Shown here in pieces: positions 1-5,067 of a DNA stretch of 5,067 bases. The notes beneath the pieces are model-generated. The model saw nothing but the letters and a program-made list of their open reading frames with translations, had not been told where the DNA came from and did not search any database. The position numbers were made by a program, and so were the translations under genes. The stretch covers positions 1 through 5,067 of the forward strand of contig JAISQQ010000051.1 of NCBI GenBank assembly GCA_031274075.1, in the 5' to 3' direction. This stretch comes from Accumulibacter sp. (GTDB taxonomy: Bacteria > Pseudomonadota > Gammaproteobacteria > Burkholderiales > Rhodocyclaceae). The stretch's first letter is position 1; each line of letters begins with the position of its first letter.

Positions 1-30
1 TCCGCCATTTTCTGAACGGAGATGTCGAAC

Positions 31-1503
31 ATGCGACTCAGTGAAAAAAATCTGTCTCTTTTGCCGGCGAATGTGCGCCGGCCGTCCTACGACCGGAGCA
101 GGATCGCCGCTTCGATCGTGCATCTGGGCATCGGGGCCTTCCATCGGGCGCATCAGGCGTTGATGACCGAGGCGGTGCTCGATTCCGGTGACCTGGCCTG
201 GGGCATCGTTGGCGCGGGCATGCAGTCGTCGGGGATGCGCGACGCGCTCAGGCCGCAGGATGGCCTCTACTCGGTGACCGAGTTCGGCGCGGATTTCGAG
301 CGGATCAGCGTCGTCGGGGCGATCGTCGACGTGCTGGGCGGCGCCGAGGACGCGGAGAAAGTCCGTTTGCTGGCGAAGATGAGCGACGCGGGCACGCGCA
401 TCGTCAGCATCACGGTGACCGAAAAGGGGTATTACCTCGATCTCGCCACCGGCAAGCTGCTGGTCCAGTCGCCGGCCGTCGCCGCCGACCTGGCCAATCC
501 GGCCGTGCCGAGGACCATTCTCGGGCTGATCGTATACGCCTTGCGCAATCGCCGGGCCGCCGGCCTGCCGCCGTTCACGGTGTTGAGTTGCGACAATCTG
601 CCCAACAATGGCAAATTGGCGCGCGCGGCCGTGCTGGCCTTCGCGCGCGAGCTGGACGCCGAGCTGGCGGCCTGGATCGAGGCCGAGGTGCGCTTCCCCT
701 GCACCATGGTCGACCGCATCACGCCGGCCACCACCGACGCCGACCGCGCCCACGCCGCCGAGCGCCTGGGCATGGAGGACGCCTGGCCAGTGGTCACCGA
801 ACAGTTCGCGCAGTGGGTGATCGAGGACGATTTCAGCATGGGGCGCCCCGACTGGACCCTGGGCGGCGCGGTGTTCTCGGACGAGATCGAACGCTGGGAG
901 AGCATGAAGCTGCGCTGCCTCAACGGCTCGCATTCGACGCTGGCCTACCTCGGCCAGCTCACCGCACGCGAAACCGTCGCCGAGGCGATGCAGTTGCCGC
1001 TGATCACCGGCATTCTCGACGCCCTGTGGCGGGAAAACCGCGAAGTCCTGCAGGCGCCGAAAGGCGTCGATCCGGCCGATTACGTCGAGCAGTTGAAGCA
1101 GCGCTTCCGCAATCCCGCGCTCAAGCACCGCACCGCGCAAATCGCCTCGGACGGTTCGCAGAAGCTGCCGCCGCGCCTGCTCGCGCCCTTGCGCGAACGC
1201 CTCGCCAAAGGCTGGCCGTCGCCGGCCATCGCCACGGCCATCGCCGCCTGGATGCACTTCGCGGCGAAGGCGGCGTACGCGGGCGGCGCGCTCAGCGACC
1301 CGATGTCCGCCGAAATCCTGGCCCAGGCTGGGAAGAGCGCGGAGGCCGCGGCGATCGTCGATAACCTGCTGGCGATCGAGAAGATTTTTGCCCGGGATTT
1401 GTTGACCCATACCGCTTTCCGCGCCGAGATCCTGGGCAAGTTCGTCGATCTGGCGAAAAATCCCGCCGTCGCCACGGCCGGGCAGATCCGCGTCCGCGTC
1501 TGA
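31..1503 (+). CDS. Mannitol dehydrogenase-family oxidoreductase, probably fructuronate reductase (UxuB-like) or mannitol 2-dehydrogenase
   Basis: This is a complete 490-residue NAD(P)-dependent polyol or sugar-acid dehydrogenase of the long-chain mannitol dehydrogenase family, whose members are usually about 480-500 residues. The N-terminal Rossmann half carries GIGAFHRAH (residues 33-41), the family's cofactor-binding loop. SCDNLPNNG (186-194) supplies Asn189, and KLRCLNGSH (293-301) supplies Lys293, Asn298 and His301, matching the catalytic Lys, Asn and His of Pseudomonas mannitol 2-dehydrogenase. The segments VTEKGY, FPCTMVDRI, DGSQKLP and LNGSHSTLAYLG recall E. coli UxuB, which interconverts D-fructuronate and D-mannonate in cytosolic hexuronate catabolism, more than mannitol enzymes; this comparison is from memory. 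An ATG at 22 is in frame, but GGAG (18-21) abuts it, whereas it sits 9 bases before the ATG at 31. The start at 31 also gives the usual family N-terminus. No other uronate or polyol gene is visible here. Family is firm; substrate is not. Confidence 0.9.
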   Translation: MRLSEKNLSLLPANVRRPSYDRSRIAASIVHLGIGAFHRAHQALMTEAVLDSGDLAWGIVGAGMQSSGMRDALRPQDGLYSVTEFGADFERISVVGAIVDVLGGAEDAEKVRLLAKMSDAGTRIVSITVTEKGYYLDLATGKLLVQSPAVAADLANPAVPRTILGLIVYALRNRRAAGLPPFTVLSCDNLPNNGKLARAAVLAFARELDAELAAWIEAEVRFPCTMVDRITPATTDADRAHAAERLGMEDAWPVVTEQFAQWVIEDDFSMGRPDWTLGGAVFSDEIERWESMKLRCLNGSHSTLAYLGQLTARETVAEAMQLPLITGILDALWRENREVLQAPKGVDPADYVEQLKQRFRNPALKHRTAQIASDGSQKLPPRLLAPLRERLAKGWPSPAIATAIAAWMHFAAKAAYAGGALSDPMSAEILAQAGKSAEAAAIVDNLLAIEKIFARDLLTHTAFRAEILGKFVDLAKNPAVATAGQIRVRV

Positions 1504-1522
1504 GCGGCGGCCCCGGCGCCGC
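1504..1522 (+). terminator. GC-rich hairpin directly after the dehydrogenase stop codon, possible weak terminator
   Basis: GCGGCG (1504-1509) pairs perfectly with CGCCGC (1517-1522) around a seven-base loop. It begins on the base after the TGA stop. The following bases (GTTGTAAACG) are not a T-run, so it would be a poor intrinsic terminator. It may instead protect the 3' end of the mRNA, or be chance in GC-rich DNA. Confidence 0.25.
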
Positions 1523-1579
1523 GTTGTAAACGACCTGGGGCGCTTGGCAAGCGATGACGCCGTCGCGTTTCAATTGCTC

Positions 1580-1622
1580 ATGTTTCAATCCACGTCCGGC
1601 GGGCCGGAATGGATTGAAACAT
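1580..1622. repeat. 43-base imperfect palindrome with CRISPR-repeat-like arms
   Basis: ATGTTTCAATCCA (1580-1592) is the exact reverse complement of TGGATTGAAACAT (1610-1622), giving a 13-bp stem. Inside it, TCCGG (1595-1599) pairs with CCGGA (1604-1608) around a CGGG loop, so the unit could fold into one long, nearly continuous hairpin. A further GTTTCAAT lies at 1567-1574. The 3' end of type I-C CRISPR repeats typically reads GTGGATTGAAAC; the complement of 1582-1593 matches this exactly and the right arm differs by one base (ATGGATTGAAAC at 1609-1620). There is no second full unit and no spacer, so it is not an array. No T-run follows, so it is not an evident terminator. The palindrome is certain; its origin and role are unknown. 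Confidence 0.8.
1595..1607. repeat. TCCGGCGRGCCGG dyad, copy 1
   Basis: This 13-base dyad is CCGG-N4-CCGG preceded by T. It forms the inner stem of the long palindrome and recurs exactly 40 bp downstream at 1635-1647 with one difference (G instead of A at position 8). The flanking sequences of the two copies are not related. Confidence 0.6.
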
Positions 1623-1634
1623 ACTGATCTATCC

Positions 1635-1647
1635 TCCGGCGAGCCGG
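1635..1647. promoter_or_regulatory. TCCGGCGRGCCGG dyad, copy 2, abutting the rpsL -35 box; possible operator
   Basis: This second copy of the dyad ends at the base before the TTGACT -35 hexamer. A twofold-symmetric site touching a -35 box, with a partner about four helical turns upstream, is a layout used by dimeric regulators. This is inference: the DNA is GC-rich and CCGGC/GCCGG pairs also occur in other hairpins of this window. Confidence 0.3.
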
Positions 1648-1676
1648 TTGACTTGGGCGTCGTTTGGCCATAGAAT
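1648..1676 (+). promoter_or_regulatory. Sigma70-type promoter of the str operon
   Basis: The -35 hexamer TTGACT (1648-1653) and the -10 hexamer TAGAAT (1671-1676) are each one base from consensus and are separated by the optimal 17 bp. Transcription would start near 1682-1684. The bases between the -10 box and the predicted start are all G or C (CGCCGG), a discriminator type commonly associated with negative control by ppGpp and DksA at ribosomal promoters. It is the best promoter match I see before rpsL, which suggests the operon is transcribed independently of upstream genes. Confidence 0.75.
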
Positions 1677-1730
1677 CGCCGGTCTTTGTCAGCGTGCGTC
1701 CATCGACTCGCGCTTGTTGTGGAAATTCCG

Positions 1731-1760
1731 CCAAGGCGACGCAATCGCCTTGGTTTTTTT
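1731..1760 (+). terminator. Intrinsic terminator inside the rpsL leader
   Basis: CCAAGGCGA (1731-1739) and TCGCCTTGG (1745-1753) form a perfect 9-bp stem with a five-base CGCAA loop, followed at once by seven T (1754-1760). This is a canonical Rho-independent terminator. It lies about 50-78 bases downstream of the predicted transcription start and 59 bases before the rpsL ATG, so it would stop operon transcripts unless it is bypassed. It would also stop read-through from the dehydrogenase gene. Confidence 0.85.
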
Positions 1761-1797
1761 GCAGGCGCCGCTCGGGAAGAGTCGGGGACTGCGGGAG

Positions 1798-1815
1798 TTT
1801 AGGGAGATTTAGGGA
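1798..1815 (+). promoter_or_regulatory. Doubled Shine-Dalgarno sequence of rpsL
   Basis: TTTAGGGA occurs twice with a 10-base period (1798-1805 and 1808-1815). The nearer AGGGA ends only four bases before the ATG at 1820. The farther AGGGAG (1801-1806) ends 13 bases before it. Both are outside the ideal 5-9 base spacing, so ribosomes may use either. The purine-rich tract supports 1820 as the start. Confidence 0.65.
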
Positions 1816-1819
1816 AAAT

Positions 1820-2197
1820 ATGCCGACCATCAACCAGCTTGTTCGTAAGCCCCGTGAAGCGGTGCGCGCCAAGAGCAAAGTTCCCGCTCTGGAAAACTGC
1901 CCGCAGAAGCGCGGTGTGTGCACGCGCGTCTATACCACTACGCCGAAAAAGCCGAACTCGGCTTTGCGCAAGGTGTGCAAGGTGCGCCTGACCAATAGTT
2001 TCGAGGTCATTTCGTATATCGGCGGCGAAGGGCATAACCTCCAGGAGCACTCGGTGGTGCTGATTCGCGGCGGACGGGTGAAGGACTTGCCGGGCGTCCG
2101 TTACCACACCGTGCGCGGTTCGCTCGATACGCAGGGTGTCAAGGATCGCAAGCAGGGCCGTTCGAAGTACGGTACGAAGCGTCCGAAGGCGGCTTGA
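1820..2197 (+). CDS. rpsL: 30S ribosomal protein S12
   Basis: The product is S12, a 30S protein at the decoding centre that contributes to tRNA selection and translational accuracy. The 125-residue protein is full length (124 in E. coli). It starts [11 protein letters not shown] and contains the near-invariant [20 protein letters not shown] segment (28-47) and [17 protein letters not shown] (84-100). Lys43 and Lys88, where substitutions give streptomycin resistance, are wild type. Asp89, the residue methylthiolated by RimO in many bacteria, is present. Ser60 replaces the Gly found in E. coli. The frame is open 52 codons upstream, but the conserved N-terminus and the purine-rich ribosome binding tract fix the start at 1820. 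It is the first gene of the str operon, behind its own promoter and a terminator-containing leader, with rpsG following after 105 bases. Confidence 0.98.
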   Translation: MPTINQLVRKPREAVRAKSKVPALENCPQKRGVCTRVYTTTPKKPNSALRKVCKVRLTNSFEVISYIGGEGHNLQEHSVVLIRGGRVKDLPGVRYHTVRGSLDTQGVKDRKQGRSKYGTKRPKAA

Positions 2198-2302
2198 TCG
2201 CCGCTTGAGTGCTTGAGTAAGTGACCGCCCGATGGGCGGTCGGGTGGGGCCGGCTGGCGCCGGGCCTGTCGACTGAATCGTTATGTGAAAGGTTGTTCGT
2301 CC
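2198..2302 (+). promoter_or_regulatory. Structured rpsL-rpsG spacer, candidate S7 translational operator
   Basis: The spacer starts with a tandem duplication of GCTTGAGT (2203-2218). Next, GACCGCCC (2223-2230) pairs perfectly with GGGCGGTC (2234-2241) around GAT. Then GGCCGGC (2248-2254) pairs with GCC-G-GGCC (2259-2266) with one bulged G. Neither hairpin is followed by a T-run, so they are not terminators. In E. coli the equivalent intercistronic region, of similar length, is where S7 binds to repress the distal genes; a similar role here is inference. The rpsG ribosome binding site is probably AAAGG (2288-2292), 10 bases before the ATG. Confidence 0.45.
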
Positions 2303-2773
2303 ATGCCACGTCGTCGCGAAGTTCCGAAGCGCGATATTCTCCCGGATCCCAAATTCGGCAATATCGAGGTGTCCAAGTTCATCAACACCATCATGATGAG
2401 CGGCAAGAAGTCTGTCGCCGAGCGTATCGTGTATGGCGCGTTCGACATCATCGCCGCCAAGGATGGCAAGGAGCCGCTCGAGGTTTTCGGCTCGGCGATG
2501 AACAATGTCAAGCCGCTCGTCGAAGTCAAGAGCCGCCGTGTCGGCGGCGCCAATTACCAGGTTCCGGTCGAGGTTCGTCCGAACCGCCGCATGGCGCTGG
2601 CCATGCGCTGGCTGCGCGAATCGGCGCGCAAGCGTTCCGAGAAATCGATGGATCAGCGCCTGGCCGCGGAAATGCTCGACGCGGCGGAGAATCGCGGCGC
2701 GGCGGTGAAGAAGCGCGATGAAGTGCATCGCATGGCGGACGCCAACAAGGCCTTCGCCCATTTCCGTTTCTGA
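2303..2773 (+). CDS. rpsG: 30S ribosomal protein S7
   Basis: S7 nucleates assembly of the 3' major domain of 16S rRNA and lies in the head of the small subunit near the E site. The protein is 156 residues, the common proteobacterial length, and complete. Typical stretches are [16 protein letters not shown] at the basic N-terminus, [21 protein letters not shown] in the first helices, [13 protein letters not shown] (roughly 80-95) in the beta hairpin, and KAFAHFRF at the C-terminus. The start at 2303 gives the family N-terminus; a GTG at 2285 is in frame, but its extra residues are not family-like. It is the second gene of the operon, and in E. coli its product is the autogenous translational repressor of this operon. 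Confidence 0.98.
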   Translation: MPRRREVPKRDILPDPKFGNIEVSKFINTIMMSGKKSVAERIVYGAFDIIAAKDGKEPLEVFGSAMNNVKPLVEVKSRRVGGANYQVPVEVRPNRRMALAMRWLRESARKRSEKSMDQRLAAEMLDAAENRGAAVKKRDEVHRMADANKAFAHFRF

Positions 2774-2782
2774 TGTTTCAAC

Positions 2783-2805
2783 GGCCGGCGGCTAGGCTGC
2801 CGGCC
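2783..2805 (+). other. Hairpin in the rpsG-fusA spacer
   Basis: GGCCGGCGGC (2783-2792) pairs with GCTGCCGGCC (2796-2805) over 10 bp, one of them G-U, around a TAG loop. It sits 10 bases after the rpsG stop and 28 bases before the fusA start. The following AACGTTCTTTATC is only mildly T-rich, so full termination is unlikely. It could reduce read-through, stabilise an mRNA end, or tune the rpsG to fusA ratio. Confidence 0.5.
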
Positions 2806-2833
2806 AACGTTCTTTATCAATGAAGGTTTAAAC

Positions 2834-4927
<2,094 letters not shown>

Positions 4928-4949
4928 TACTGTTTGCGAGGATATCCAA

Positions 4950-5067
4950 ATGGCTAAGGCAAAATTTGAGCGTACGAAGCCGCACGTAAACGTCGGCACG
5001 ATTGGACACGTAGACCACGGGAAGACGACGCTGACAGCAGCGATCACGATGATCCTGTCGAAGAAAT
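4950..5067 (+). CDS. tuf: Elongation factor Tu, 5' part only
   Basis: EF-Tu is the GTPase that carries aminoacyl-tRNA to the ribosomal A site. Only the first 39 of about 396 residues lie in the window. They include the family start [15 protein letters not shown] and the complete G1 loop GHVDHGKT (19-26). Residue 4 is Ala, where Glu or Ser is common. GAGG (4938-4941) lies eight bases before the ATG, and the fusA stop is 22 bases upstream, so the two are almost certainly co-transcribed. Many proteobacteria have two nearly identical tuf genes, one here and one elsewhere; the window cannot show a second. Codon choice differs somewhat from fusA, with GTA, GGA, GGG, ACA and GCA in a short stretch. 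Confidence 0.97.
   Translation, partial: MAKAKFERTKPHVNVGTIGHVDHGKTTLTAAITMILSKK

Larger units (their letters stand above)
1504..1819. other. Non-coding region between the dehydrogenase gene and rpsL
   Basis: I see no convincing gene in these 316 bases. The reading frame in phase with rpsL stays open back to about 1664, but it lacks a ribosome binding site and its first codons lie upstream of the predicted transcription start. The region holds, in order, a GC-rich hairpin after the dehydrogenase stop, small dyads, a 43-base palindrome, two CCGG-N4-CCGG dyads, the rpsL promoter, and a leader with an intrinsic terminator. The individual elements are listed separately. Confidence 0.8.
1683..1819 (+). 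promoter_or_regulatory. rpsL 5' leader, candidate transcription attenuator
   Basis: The leader is about 137 nt. By eye it offers three competing stems. P1 pairs AGCGTG (1691-1696) with CGCGCT (1709-1714). P2 pairs 1711-1716 with 1732-1738 (one bulged G at 1736) and 1719-1722 with 1728-1731, around an AAATT loop. P3 is the terminator stem 1731-1739/1745-1753. P1 and P2 share 1711-1714, and P2 and P3 share 1731-1738, so only alternating stems can coexist. P2 would act as antiterminator and P1 as anti-antiterminator. What would be sensed (a ribosomal protein, an elongation factor or ribosome coupling) cannot be told from the sequence. Leader attenuators before rpsL have been predicted in other proteobacteria; I do not recognise this one as a known family. 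Confidence 0.5.

Noticed and set aside
1..15. 3' end of an upstream coding region (frame ending Ser-Ala-Ile-Phe-stop)
   Set aside because: Four codons and a TGA at 13-15 are too little to support a gene, although an upstream operon partner would be plausible.
63..82. Perfect 7-bp GC hairpin GCCGGCG/CGCCGGC early in the dehydrogenase gene
   Set aside because: It falls in ordinary coding sequence for variable N-terminal residues and is readily explained by GC-rich codons. No sign of regulation.
588..1364. 258-codon + strand frame within the dehydrogenase gene
   Set aside because: The Arg/Gly/Ala-rich translation is the typical shadow of a GC-rich gene in another frame, and the dehydrogenase frame has all the conserved motifs.
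1567..1622. CRISPR array
   Set aside because: There is only one palindromic unit plus a short partial copy; no regularly spaced repeats or spacers exist.
1580..1622. Intrinsic terminator for the dehydrogenase gene formed by the long palindrome
   Set aside because: The stem is strong, but no T-run follows on either strand and the arms are AT-moderate. Termination is better explained by the stem at 1731-1760.
1694..1760. Leader peptide starting at GTG 1694 for ribosome-mediated attenuation
   Set aside because: It has no Shine-Dalgarno, no stop codon before rpsL, and no run of regulatory codons.
1664..1819. In-frame N-terminal extension of S12 by 52 codons
   Set aside because: The frame is open by chance: it starts with TTG between the -35 and -10 boxes, runs through the terminator, and S12 proteins begin at the MPTINQ position.
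1799..2761. 320-codon minus-strand frame opposite rpsL and rpsG
   Set aside because: It is antisense to two conserved ribosomal protein genes, with no ribosome binding site or recognisable domain seen.

Overview
The window holds the start of a bacterial str operon (rpsL, rpsG, fusA and the 5' end of tuf), preceded by an unrelated sugar or sugar-acid dehydrogenase gene. All genes are on the + strand. The DNA is GC-rich, with strong G/C at third codon positions. The S12, S7 and EF-G sequences look betaproteobacterial: for example S12 begins [13 protein letters not shown] has the stretch [17 protein letters not shown], and S7 has 156 residues ending KAFAHFRF. I cannot name a genus.

Layout. Bases 31-1503 encode a complete mannitol dehydrogenase-family oxidoreductase, closest in my reading to fructuronate (D-mannonate) reductases. 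Bases 1504-1819 are a 316-base non-coding region with several signals in order: a GC-rich hairpin just after the stop, a long palindrome whose arms resemble the end of a type I-C CRISPR repeat, two copies of a CCGG-N4-CCGG dyad 40 bp apart, a good sigma70-type promoter (TTGACT, 17 bp, TAGAAT), and an RNA leader containing a textbook intrinsic terminator about 60 bases before the rpsL start codon. Then follow rpsL (1820-2197), a structured 105-base spacer, rpsG (2303-2773), a 60-base spacer with a hairpin, fusA (2834-4927, GTG start), a 22-base gap, and tuf (from 4950, cut by the window end).

How it works together. S12 and S7 are 30S subunit proteins, EF-G drives translocation and EF-Tu delivers aminoacyl-tRNA, so the operon couples ribosome and elongation-factor supply. 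In most beta- and gammaproteobacteria rpoC or a nearby gene lies upstream of rpsL. Here an apparently unrelated metabolic gene is there, and the operon has its own promoter.

The most interesting observation is that the rpsL leader can be drawn as three mutually exclusive hairpins (1691-1714, 1711-1738, 1731-1753), the last followed by seven T. This is the architecture of a transcription attenuator controlling the whole operon. It was folded by eye and needs a thermodynamic and comparative test.
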